Assembly (NCBI RefSeq): GCF_023343835.1
Contig: NC_064435.1
Span: 68,210,134-68,274,133 of the forward strand
DNA from: Lagopus muta
Lineage: Eukaryota; Chordata; Aves; Galliformes; Phasianidae
Length of the DNA: 64,000 nt
Direction of reading: 5' to 3'
How positions within the stretch are numbered: position 1 is the first letter of the stretch; the number at the start of each line of letters is the position of its first letter. The position numbers and the translations under genes were made by a program. Positions 12,835 through 22,160 of the stretch are shown here, piece by piece. The notes below the pieces were generated by a model. It had not been told where the DNA came from, searched no databases, and saw nothing but the letters and a program-made list of their open reading frames with translations.

Positions 12835-14000
12835 ATGTTCAGCAATTTCTCTTCTCATGTCTGGCATTTCCTAATATGTCTGATGCAGGACAAAGACAAC
12901 GTAAACTTTAAATCAACATTCATGGATAAATTCTTGAAAACAGAATTCAACTGCACTTCCATAAGTGGTTCTCTGAGACTAAAGAGACAAAGAAGTATAT
13001 TGAATAAACTACAGCTTTCAATTCTATGGAACCACGTTCCTGGAAGCAAGGCTAATCTCTTGTGCAGAGAAAAGCAAGGGAACAGTCTTGGATTTAAAGC
13101 TTAAGAGAAGCTGTTACAGAGCTTTAAACAAATGAAAGATAATTCCAGAAATTTAGAAAAGGAACTAGATACAACCTGGCCAAGGATGTTGGCATTGTCA
13201 GAGTTGCTAAGCAACTAGATAATAGTTACTGTTTTCAAGATTAAGTAAATTTGTAATTTAAGGAATGAATTACAGCCTACTATGTATTATTTAGAGGAAA
13301 TCAAAATACACTTTATAGTGATATAGTACTTCTTCTTTTTGGCTGTACAGTAGTCTGACTACACCACAATTAAGAAATAAGAATTCTTTAATCCAAATTT
13401 ATGTATCGAATTTGTGCCTTCTTTCCTCAGTTTTTCCCCTTGTCTTGAGATGCCTTAATGTCACCAGTCCTGAAGCTTATGTCTATGACTCCAATCCTCC
13501 TTTCTTTATTGGATCTGTATCTCTGTAGTTGTCAGTACATGACAGAAAGATTTATTATAGTAATCAGTGTTCTACTGAAGGCACAGCATCATGTTTGATG
13601 CTTATGAGATTTATGAGCTAAAATGAATTGTGGGTCAACATAGATGTTAACTAGCACCAAAAAAGCTGTTGGAGTCATCCTGGAATGCTATTATTGTTAT
13701 TGTTATTTTATTCAGAATTGTGACTTATTAAAATCATTCCCAGTTGGTAGTGCTGGAATATACAACAAAGTGTATTCGGGCATTGTGAAGGTTGTTGTAC
13801 AGTCTCGACATAAAGTTAAAAAATGAGCAGCATAACCAAAGACACAGGATAAGAGAGGGAAGTATTTAAGAATACACCAATAACTGAATTCTCATTCAGG
13901 TTTAAGTGTCTGTTTTTACCTTTTGCGGTTTTTAGCACACTGTGAATACACACCATATTCTTCACGGTAATAAACTGACCATTATGTAGTCTATCAGATG
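12835..14000. other. Gene-free intergenic stretch
   Basis: Two overlapping opposite-strand open frames at about 12835-13104 show no protein family signature. Nothing else is supportable. Confidence 0.45.
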
Positions 14001-14485
14001 AAACGGTTCTGCTTTCGGTTGCACCGTCAGCACAAGGGGCCAAATGCTGATTGTCGACGGGTGGAAAGCAGAGGGGTCCTGCAGCTCTCCCGCAGCTCTC
14101 AGCAGATGGATTTACAGCGCTCACGCACCCCATTCACCTGCCTTTGTACGGCAGCCTCCTCACGCGGCACTGCGCACTGCTCCGTGAGAAAGGAAGGTGA
14201 TTAAACACGCGCCGTCTACCCGGGGATTTGTTGATGTAGTAATGAGGGAAGGTTTATTGCGGCTGCTAGTGGAGGGCGAGCAACGGCAGCAGAACGGAGC
14301 CCCGAAGCACGCGGCTGCCACGCAGCAGCCCCGATCCCCGGCTGCGGCTCCTGCTGCTGCCCGCAGCACCTTGGTGGGCCGGCCGCTGCCATGGCAACGC
14401 GGAGCGGCAGAAGGCAGAGGCCTGACAGCCGGGCACGAGGAGCAGGTTGAGTGTTCAGGCTAATTAAAAGGTTTTGTGTGCGGGG
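14000..14485. promoter_or_regulatory. Orphan CpG-rich island with RFX X-box-like site
   Basis: A block of about 480 bp rich in CpG and GC, in otherwise AT-rich DNA, with no gene at either edge. It is 3 kb beyond the MED10 3' end. At 14385-14398 it carries GCTGCCATGGCAAC, one mismatch from the palindromic RFX X-box GTTGCCATGGCAAC. The island may be the promoter of an unannotated, possibly noncoding transcript, or an enhancer. A plausible donor (CAG|GTTGAG near 14445) lies downstream on the plus strand, but I could not build a spliced gene. Frames through it (for example 14197-14463 plus) look like GC-driven shadows. Confidence 0.5.
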
Positions 14486-15183
14486 TCACCTTGTGAATGA
14501 GATACGATGCTCAGAAAGCTGCAGCCAGCGCTGCTCGGCAGAAAGTGGAACAAATGCACGGAGGTTTTTTGGCGTTTGCCCTTTCTTCATCGCAACCTGT
14601 AATTCTCATGGTAAGCAATTGAAGTGGCTCTGAAAAATTGGTTGCTGGGTCATCTTGCTTAGCAGACAAAAGTCGTTTTCTTGTAAGCCATTCACACCCT
14701 CTCTGATGAGTGGTTTGATCAGAGGGCTTCTACCCTCAGAATCTCTTCAACACATCTGATAAAGTGCACTACAATTAACTTTAACGAAGCCTGAATGAAA
14801 TTGATTTGAGCAGCTTTGCAGGCTAATGCTGCTCTGAAACATTTTGTCATTTCAATCAGTTCAGAGATCTTTCAGTTTCAGGCTGGCATGTTTTCCAAAC
14901 ACTCACATGAAGCATCTCCAGTCTCCCTGAGAAACGGCTGTGGAGACGTGCAGCTTCGCTCCTACAGCTGCTCCTCCTCTGGCCTGTGTTTACATTTCCG
15001 ATTCACCTTATAAATCTGCAGCTTGAGACACACCACTGGACTGTTGTGAAAATTAGTGTTTTTCTAAGCACTTTTTTCCTGTCTACACAGAAAATGAAGG
15101 GACGTTTTCTTTACATGCTGCAGTGTGAAATAGAGCTCCAACAAATCTCTAATGGCATTCGCCATGCAAAACCTCTATAATTA
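14486..15183. other. Gene-free stretch downstream of the CpG island
   Basis: No gene is recognised. If the island at 14.0-14.5 kb is a plus-strand promoter, this stretch would be transcribed, but nothing in it shows coding constraint to me. Confidence 0.35.
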
Positions 15184-15447
15184 CAGAACTATAGAACGTT
15201 AAGGTTGGAAAACACCTCTAAGATCATCTAGTCCAACCATCCACCTATCACCAACGTTGCCTACTAAACCACGTCCCTGCATACCACATCTACTCTTCTA
15301 TTGCACACCTCCAGGGATGGTGACTCCACCACCTCCCTGAGCAGCCTGTTCCAGTGCTTCACTGCTCTTCCTGAGAAAAAGTGATCCTAACATCCAACCT
15401 GACCCTCCCTCAATTGCAACTTGAAGCCATATCTTCTCATTCTATCA
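15184..15447 (-). repeat. CR1 LINE 3' fragment
   Basis: A CR1 3' region of about 265 bp in minus orientation. It contains 'aaggttggaaaacacctctaa', ATCATCTAGTCCAACCATC, 'ccctgcataccacatctac', 'tccagggatggtgactccacc', 'agcctgttccagtgcttcac' and 'catccaacctgaccctccct'. It is well preserved compared with the other copies. Confidence 0.93.
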
Positions 15448-15814
15448 AATAATTTGGACAGTAACATAGGATGTATTTACAGTGGGGGGGGGGGAAATGC
15501 CAGAGAACAAGGGCCAACTGCTCTGTAAGGGACAGGGAGCCATGTGTGGTGCAAATCCAGCAGTATTTGTGTTACTCGCATAATGGCAAACAGAAACAGC
15601 ATTTCTTTGGTAAGTTTTGTAACTCATTTGTTTGCAAAATTTGGAGCCCAAATAAATGAGAGAAATACAAGCATTTTTATTAACTTCTACTTTTCTCCTT
15701 TCACCATAACCTTAGTGAGTTCAAGCATGTAATAATGTTGGTTCTTTTCTCTCTGTTTGATCAAAATAGAGCAGCAAATGAATTTTTGTATGGGGCGAGA
15801 GAAGATCAGGGACA

Positions 15815-16007
15815 GCCTCATGGCATAGCCTCATGGCATAGCCTCATGGCATAGCCTCATGGCATAGCCTCATGGCATAGCCTCATGGCATAGCCTCATG
15901 GCATAGCCTCATGGCATAGCCTCATGGCATAGCCTCATGGCATAGCCTCATGGCATAGCCTCATGGCATAGCCTCATGGCATAGCCTCATGGCATAGCCT
16001 CATGGCA
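15815..16007. repeat. Perfect 13-bp minisatellite, about 15 copies
   Basis: GCCTCATGGCATA is repeated 14 full times plus 11 further bases, with no substitution or indel between units. Perfect identity over 193 bp implies recent expansion or active homogenisation. The length is therefore likely to vary between individuals and could be collapsed or expanded in assembly. Thirteen is not a multiple of three, so the array does not encode a repeated peptide in one frame. Confidence 0.98.
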
Positions 16008-16339
16008 GCCTGCAGTTTTTCACAAGGAGAGTGGAGGGGCAGCACTGATATTTGTTGCCTGATGACAGTGACAGGGCCTGAGGGAATGGCATATAGCTAC
16101 ATTGGGAAAGAGTAAGGATAGAACAGATTCTTCACTGAGAGGCTGGTCACATACGACACCCAGTAGTATCCACTGGTCAGGCAAGGGCATGTGGCAGTAC
16201 CTGTGCTCAAGAGCAGCCTTTCTACATAGTGAAATAACATAGGGTAGCCATCCCCAGGGACGGGGCACCCGGTTCCCCTCAAACCTCCTTGTCTTCCACA
16301 TGAAGATATCTCAGACCACGGAGGTGGATCCTCCACAAA

Positions 16340-16722
16340 GTGCCAAGAGGCCCAGGCATGCCAGGTGTCTAGGAAACAGTGTAGAGACCAGGCATGCCAA
16401 TTGGTTAGGGAACAAGAGGCCCAGGCACCGCTACCATTTAGAGAACACTGAGAAGCGCAGATGTGGACATCATTCAGAGAATGACATGGGGCACATGATG
16501 GTGACCAAAGAGACAGCAGCATGGGCCAACATTCAGAGAACAACCAGAAATCAAGTCATATCTACCATTCAGAGAATAGCCTGGAAACAAATTGTGTCTA
16601 CCATCAAGAAAATTGCAAGGGGTCAAAGCAAGGCCTCCATTCAGATTACAGTGTGAGGCAAGATATGCAAAACATTCAGAGAGGAGCATGGTGCACCGGC
16701 AGGACCACCGTTTAGAGCACAG
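16340..16722. repeat. Degenerate 36-bp tandem array
   Basis: The core CATTCAGAGAA and variants recur at about 16436, 16471, 16530, 16566, 16602 (CATCAAGAAAA), 16638, 16673 and 16709. The spacing is 35-36 bp, with one double-length gap holding a weaker copy. Upstream copies (GTCTAGGAAACAG, GGTTAGGGAACAA) are more diverged. This is an old, eroded minisatellite of about 10-11 units. Because 36 is a multiple of three, overlapping open frames (16300-16656 plus; 16097-16543 minus) show a 12-residue periodicity. I take them as a by-product of the array. Confidence 0.8.
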
Positions 16723-17099
16723 CAGGAGGGTAGGTCATGCCTGTTACTAAAAGAGATTCTAGAAAGTTGATGAGGTTTTGTCCAGGTGCATGTTTGGGGT
16801 TTTTTTTAGGGAGGCAAGAGGACAGGGAGGTCAGATGGCGTTGGTTGAGCTTCTATCTTCTGTGTAAAAGTAACCATTTGACTATAAAGCAAAGTTTGGC
16901 AAGTGATTTAGCTGACCAAATTACAAAACAGTGGTCTCCTCTTGTGTCTGACATCAGAAAAGAGCAAAGACCTATGGATCTTCTCATAAAAATGCAGCTA
17001 TGCAGGAAAAAAGAAGCAGACGTTTTCCTCCTAAATTATGCTTCGTTGTTGTTTCCTCAAGCACTGTATCTAGAGTATCCATTGTCATCTCAAGCACAG

Positions 17100-17162
17100 G
17101 TTCATGAAGCCAACTGTATGAGCTTTGACAAGACCAAGTACCAGGTCCTGCACTTTACCCTG
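17100..17162 (+). repeat. CR1 LINE fragment, short
   Basis: The string 'gaagccaactgtatgagctttgacaagaccaagtaccaggtcctgcacttt', in pieces, matches the CR1 ORF2 segment that usually reads 'ggttcaacaaggccaagtgc..ggtcctgcactt'. Only about 60 bp is recognisable. It encodes no intact protein. Confidence 0.6.
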
Positions 17163-17510
17163 TAGTTTATAGACATAGAATTCAAATCATAAGGATAGCC
17201 TACCTATTTTGTTTTTTGTTTGTCTTAGTTTCGTTGCCTGTGCCCTGTATTCAGTCTACTGTCTTTAGAGGTGATAGGTGCAAACCATATGCTTTTCGTC
17301 AAGAATTCCTCCAGCCCTGGTAATCAGGAAGAGCATGCAAGGGAAAAAACAAAGAACCCCACCAACCAACCATGGAAGCCAAAATGCCAAGCTTACATCA
17401 TCTTCAAGTTTTGATGCAGATTTCATTTCTATTACTGATACCAACAAAGATGCCATTTTTTATAGCTTTCAATTCATTCTCTAACGAGCAGCACACAAAA
17501 GAAACAGTAG

Positions 17511-18249
17511 AATTTCATTTTTACAATTTTTTATTCTTCAACCTGCTTACAGAAACTAATTAGAATTTAACAAAGGTCTACATGAAATATTATACAAAAT
17601 ATCAACATTGCTGAGGAGCTAATCCTGAATGTGCTCCCTTTCAATATCAGCCATCTGCACTGCAGCTTACAGAACAAAACAAATATCTCAAGGTTTTCTT
17701 GGCTGCAATTCATTATGACACATGCAAACTAGAGCCCATGACAGGCTCCTGTTCAACAGAATTTGGCAAGATAATAAGAGTCAATTGTTTGTACTGTAAT
17801 TAAAAAAATAGTTTACAAATGAAAAACAATCAAGTAGAATAATGCATTTGTCAGAAACCCATAATCCTGGAGCACGCCCTTTAGAAAGCAAAAAAATCCC
17901 AAACAAAACAGCAACAACCACCATGATCTCCTGCTTCAAAACCACACTCTGCAGGAAATGCCATATAATTGCCTGCAAACTATCAAAACATCTCTGAAAT
18001 CTTTCAAGAAAGAACAGAGTACCACAACAAGTTTCAACTGCAATCCATGAGTGAAAGTCTTCAGAAAGATGCATTACCTTCAGTCCAGAACCATGAGCAA
18101 TCATCAAGCTCCTTTACATCCTATCACTGCCATTTTTAGTAGAGCTGTTAATGAAGTTTTTGGATACCCTGTTACTTCAGTCAACATTTTTCTTAAGAGT
18201 GGCATCAGTTCATAGAATTGACGTATTTTTAGAGCTATCAGAGGTCTAC
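17511..18249 (-). other. MED10: MED10 3' untranslated region
   Basis: The 3' UTR runs from after the stop codon to a likely polyadenylation signal. TTTATT at 17530-17535 is AATAAA on the gene strand, and the gene-strand sequence about 20-40 bases further on is GT/T-rich (TGTTTCTTTTGTGTGCTG), as expected of a downstream element. This gives a 3' UTR of about 740 nt. The minus frame at 17781-18107 inside it is not a gene. The cleavage site is inferred and needs 3'-end reads. Confidence 0.6.
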
Positions 18250-18345
18250 CTAAGGAGGAGGATCCTCGCCTCGGATAGCTTTGTACTTTGCCATGTCTTC
18301 TGGGAACACCTTTGTTAGTTCTTGAATTAATAGACTTTTAAATTT
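18250..18345 (-). CDS. MED10: MED10 coding exon 4 (terminal)
   Basis: The acceptor reads 'tttctttccag|AAATTT' on the gene strand. The exon encodes KFKSLLIQELTKVFPEDMAK and then YKAIRGEDPPP, with the stop TAG at 18252-18250. It starts in phase 0. Confidence 0.95.
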   Translation of the reverse strand, partial: KFKSLLIQELTKVFPEDMAKYKAIRGEDPPP

Positions 18346-21300
18346 CTGGAAAGAAAAAAATATATATATGTACACATATATACATATGTATGCATGCACA
18401 CCAACTGCATCATTGACTTAGGTTTTCTTAAGTAATACTGTCCAATTAATAGAAATCTTCTGTACAGCAGTTCTACATTTCAGTGATTGAAGACAACGGT
18501 ATTAAAAAAAATCCACCACGTGACATTTACAAAATTCAAAGAAAACACTAAAATGAAGTCTGCTAGCAAAGTATCAGGCAAACTAAAATACTAGAATACT
18601 TATACCTCTGATAAATTCTAGCATGTTCATATCTGCCTAGGATCTGACCTCTGCATCTCTAAGCAGCTTCTACTACATATTGTAATTTAGAAAATAACAC
18701 AATTTGAAATTAAAATACTCTGGACTCATAGACTTAAGTTTCAAAATACCTTTTTCCTCCTTCCTTCTACCACCACTTTCCTTTCTGATGCTTTCCATGA
18801 AACTCCTGAGACAATTTAAAACTAGGAAACCCTCCCCATTGCATTCTTATCTCCTAGCACGGAAAAAAATGTGCTTTATTTCCCTTTACAATGCAAGGAG
18901 ATGCAGGAAGTAGACAATAAGTGACATTATTGAAACTCAAGACAAGCATATCGTCCTCTTTCCACCCCATTACCAATCCAAGATGTCCCAAAAAGAACAA
19001 GACGACAGATGAGAATTAAATCCATGCAGCTTAACTAAGACACCTAAAAACTAACCATAAACATTCAAAAGTTTATGGACTGGATGCTTCAGTCCATACA
19101 TCCTTAATTGTAAAGGAGACTTGTTTAGATGTTTTTTTTAAATGCAAATCTGATAAAGGACATGTTCACTTGATTTGGTACGCAAATAGGTCCACCTCCA
19201 AGAAGTACAGGCACCTGGTTTAGAAATGAATAACTCTTCCTACAACTTCTTTGAGCAATGAGCTTTATATCAAGAAAAAAATGCTTAAAACATACACAGA
19301 AGTGTCTACATTCTGCAGCACAAACTCCCATCCTCCATAATTTTAGAATTCAGCCTAAGAATGTTCTGAAACACAAATAACCCTTTAAGCCACAATAAAC
19401 TTCTCTGATTTTCTCTTTCAGCAGTAGCTATCCACTAAGAACCTAAGCATTCTGGTATACCGTATATACAAATACAGGTTCAGAAACCCTAAATACTACC
19501 ATACATTTAAAGTCATTCAGTAAGGATTAACTTGTTCTTACATTGCACGTTCACCATTTTACTAACCCAAGAACTACTCACGACTGTACAAATACCCCCC
19601 TGCTTTGCCTATTTCTAGATTTACACAAATCACTGTTACAAATCTGTAAGCATGAAGTACTCTGTAGTAATCAAAGCACACACAGTGAAGATCTGTTATA
19701 TAGATCCATAGTCAAAAATAAGACATAGCAACATCAGTATCACCAGCCATAGAGTGAACTACAAGTTTCCTTTTCAGAACAGGTTGTAATGGCATTCCTG
19801 TTAAGATACAGGGATGCAGAATAATCCCTAACGCAAATCACCTAATAGGGAAACTTGGTAACTGTGCAAGCAAAACCATGCACGTTTACAGAAGAAAAAC
19901 TGGCCAGATGCATTATTATATTAGTACTTTCTCTATTTTTGGTTTTACCTTCATTGTGTCAATTTTTCCTTTTACTTGCTCATTCTTAGCCAAAGCTCTC
20001 TCCAGGCACTCCTTAGTGTAAAGCTGAGGGTTGCGACCTTGGTCTATGTATCTGAAAATACAAAAGATAGCACCTAAGCAATTATATTAGCACTAGAAAG
20101 TTCTCCAAGGAACAGAATTACTCATCCTGCTTTCTTTCTTGATGCTATACTGAAGTTTAAATGAGTTACTTTCAAAATACAACTCCAGGAAGCAGCTGTC
20201 ACAGTAAAGGTAAATGTTTGTTTACAAAGAGCCTAGAGTTCTGAAAAATGTATTGAAACAAACAGAGTAACCATCCATCTCCTCATAGACAGTAGTAAGT
20301 AAAAGCAAGGGGAAAGGTTCCCCTTCAAGCAACTAAAAGGGCATGAATCATAGAACAGCTTCGTTAATACGTAGCATGCAGTCAGCACATAGGAATAAGA
20401 CACTCAGTGATTCAAGGATGAGAGTGCACATGCGAGGGGTGCTCCAAAAGTAATGCCTCTTATTTTACCATGTTGGCATGTGGCTTCAGAGGAGGGTGCC
20501 TGTGGTGTGACAGTAAAGGTGGAACCTTCCCACCAAATACTCCACCATTTTGTTGACATGTGAGAGATGGCAGCAGTGGCACAGTCTGACAACATCGAGC
20601 CTGACAAAGAAGTATGTATGAAACAAAAGGTGTATCATGGAATTCCTCCATGCAGGAATAAGTGCACTCACTGCCATCCATTGACACTTGCTGAACGTTG
20701 ATGGACACCAGACAATGGATGTAAGCACAGTGAGGTGGTGTGTTCCAGCAGTGACAACAGTGGGTCACCTCCACCAGTGCAGATGTTTACAAGTGTGGCA
20801 CACAGGCTCCTGCTTACTGGTGAATACACACAGCTAGCGGCAATGACCCTGGTGTAAAGTAGTGTTTTGTAGCTGAGAATCTGCTTTATCAGCATTACTG
20901 CACTGTTTTCCTCTATTCTAGTTCCCACAGAAATAAGTAGGAAGCATTACTTTTGCAGCAATTTACATATGGTAGTAAAAGCAGTACCAGCACTTGCACC
21001 AGCTAGCATAAGCCTATTTTTCCTTTGCTGCATTAAGCATTCAGTTAAGGGAAACTTCATCACAGACAGAAGAGACAACAAAAATGAATGCTGGATCATA
21101 GCAAAACAACAACGCCGGGACTTGCAATAGAACAGCTAAGTTAGATCATGCCTTTCACGTGAAAGCTGCAGCGCAGAGCCCTCCCTCCCCCTTCCTGCCA
21201 GCTCTCCGCAAGCAGGAAGCGCTCCCTGCCTGCTGGCACTGTGGCGGTAACTCGGGAGACACAGAGCTCCAGTGTGGGCGAAGCCACTCACTCGAACACT

Positions 21301-21610
21301 TCCAGAGGCACGCTGATGTCGTGAAGCTGTTGCCGGCACTTGTCGATGTCCTGTAGGCCCGTCACCATGAAATTCCTGCAGGGAGAAAAGCGGAACCGCT
21401 TAGCACAGAGCTGGCGCTCCTCGCTCCCCGTCACCGCCCCAACCCCCGCCAACAGACGCCGCGAAAGCAGCGAGCGGCTCACAGCTTCTGGTTGAGGCCG
21501 GCCTGGCTGCTGGGCTGGAAGTCGCTGACGATGATGCCGAGCTGCCGGATGTTCTCCACGAACTTCTCCAGGTGCTCCTCAAGCGAGTCGAACTTCTCCG
21601 CCATCGCCAT
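18250..21610 (-). CDS. MED10: MED10, Mediator of RNA polymerase II transcription subunit 10 (four coding exons)
   Basis: MED10 is a nuclear subunit of the middle module of Mediator, which links activators to RNA polymerase II. The four exons join in frame into 134 residues from the MAEKFDSLEEHLEKF start; human MED10 is 135. Exon lengths 122 (or 128), 84, 103 and 96 bp keep phase, all three introns are GT...AG, and the joined product follows the known protein to its end, GEDPPP then stop. Introns are 107, 1240 and 1603 bp. Intron 2 carries a mariner relic. The start is ambiguous: the first ATG (21610) gives MAMAEK and the second (21604) gives the usual MAEK. Both have G at -3 and +4. No frameshift or missing residue is seen. 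Identification is by recognising the sequence, not by search. Confidence 0.96.
18355..18402. repeat. AT/CA-rich simple repeat in MED10 intron 3
   Basis: A run of alternating TA, then mixed TACA/CATA, directly upstream (on the gene strand) of the exon 4 polypyrimidine tract. It is a likely length-variable microsatellite. Confidence 0.85.
19949..20051 (-). CDS. MED10: MED10 coding exon 3
   Basis: The acceptor is 'tattttcag|ATACATAG' and the donor 'ATGAAG|GTAAAA' on the gene strand. The exon enters with two bases of a split Glu codon from exon 2 and ends in phase 0. It encodes YIDQGRNPQLYTKECLERAL and the following AKNEQVKGKIDTMK. Confidence 0.95.
20434..20969 (+). mobile_element. Galluhop-like mariner (Tc1/mariner) non-autonomous copy
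   Basis: Terminal inverted repeats are visible: GGTGCTCCAAAAGTAATGCC at the left, and TTGCTGCAAAAGTAATGCTT when the right end is reverse-complemented. The element is only about 535 bp. Inside is a remnant of the transposase N-terminus (around MKQ...EFLHA...LLNV) broken by a frameshift near 20622 and by stop codons; the catalytic DD(D/E) part is absent. The overall match to the chicken Galluhop element is from memory. A target-site TA is seen only doubtfully at the right end. It lies in MED10 intron 2, with its remnant coding strand antisense to MED10. Confidence 0.85.
21292..21375 (-). CDS. MED10: MED10 coding exon 2
   Basis: The acceptor is 'ctccctgcag|GAATTTC' and the donor 'TTCGA|GTGAGT' on the gene strand. 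The exon encodes NFMVTGLQDIDKCRQQLHDI and then SVPLEVFE, with the last Glu codon split across intron 2. It is separated from exon 1 by only 107 bp. Confidence 0.96.
21483..21610 (-). CDS. MED10: MED10 coding exon 1
   Basis: Encodes (MA)MAEKFDSLEEHLEKFVEN and onward to GLNQK, ending in a split Leu codon at donor CT|GTGAGC. It lies in the GC-rich promoter island. Two ATGs six bases apart are equally good starts by context. I favour the second because it gives the family's usual MAEK N-terminus. Confidence 0.95.
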
Positions 21611-21760
21611 AGCGGCTCACAACGTTTCCGGGCCACAGCGCATGCGCAGATGGGAAGCGGGAGGAAATGCGACTATGCCGAGCCCTTTGGTGTAGGCCAC
21701 GCCCCCCACCCCGTAGGCCACGCCCCCTCGCCGTACGGCAGCCCCCGCACCGCCCTGATC
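21611..21760 (-). promoter_or_regulatory. MED10: MED10 promoter: ETS-, NRF1- and paired GC-box-like sites
   Basis: Directly upstream of the start codon are an ETS-type core (TTTCCGGG at 21625-21632, CCGGAA on the gene strand) and a perfect NRF1 palindrome (GCGCATGCGC at 21638-21647). Further up, two copies of GTAGGCCACGCCCC lie at 21692-21705 and 21713-21726, 21 bp apart; these are GC-box/KLF-like. No TATA box is seen. This is a housekeeping, TATA-less CpG-island promoter, fitting a Mediator subunit. The transcription start is not determined. Confidence 0.7.
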
Positions 21761-21914
21761 TCGCTGTGGTGGGTGCGGTGTGCGCTTGGTTTTTCACGTT
21801 ATACAGAATCGGTACGGGGTTCCTGGTCTATTTCTAATTAACCATGTAATTAAGCTCCGTGCTTGCCTGCCCTGGAGCTCCGTGCTTGTTTCAACGCTGC
21901 GTTGGCCCCTGTAC

Positions 21915-22160
21915 ACAGAATCACAGACTTGTCGGGGTTTATAGGGACTTCTGGAGATCATCAAGGCCACCCCTTGCTAAAGCAGGTTCCCTACACTGGG
22001 TTGCTCGAGGGATCCAGGCAGGTTTTGACTATCTGCAGGGAAGGAGACTCCACACCCTCTCTAGGCAACCTGTTCCACTGCTCTGTCACCCGCACAGCAA
22101 AGAAGTGCTTCCTCAGGTCTGCATGAAATTTTGTGTGCTCCACAAATACAGCTCCATGGC
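21915..22160 (-). repeat. CR1 LINE 3' fragment
   Basis: Contains 'agaatcacaga', 'gggacttctggagatcatc', GGAGACTCCACACCCTCTCT, 'aggcaacctgttccactgctctgtcaccc' (in parts) and 'aagaagtgcttcctcaggt', all standard for CR1 in minus orientation. It lies about 300 bp upstream of the MED10 start. The right edge is uncertain. Confidence 0.88.

Larger units (their letters stand above)
21150..21790. promoter_or_regulatory. CpG-rich island over MED10 exons 1-2
   Basis: GC- and CpG-rich sequence covers MED10 exons 1 and 2, the short intron between them and the promoter. Many spurious open frames on both strands (for example 21136-21339, 21400-21636, 21579-21797) come from this composition. Confidence 0.75.

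Noticed and set aside
15815-16007. CRISPR array
   Set aside because: Units are contiguous 13-mers with no spacers, in vertebrate DNA.
16097-16543. 148-codon minus frame and 118-codon plus frame at 16300-16656 as a repeat protein
   Set aside because: Both follow from a 36-bp array with period divisible by three; frames on both strands overlap and no splice or start support is seen.
17781-18107. 108-codon minus frame
   Set aside because: Lies inside the MED10 3' UTR, after the stop.
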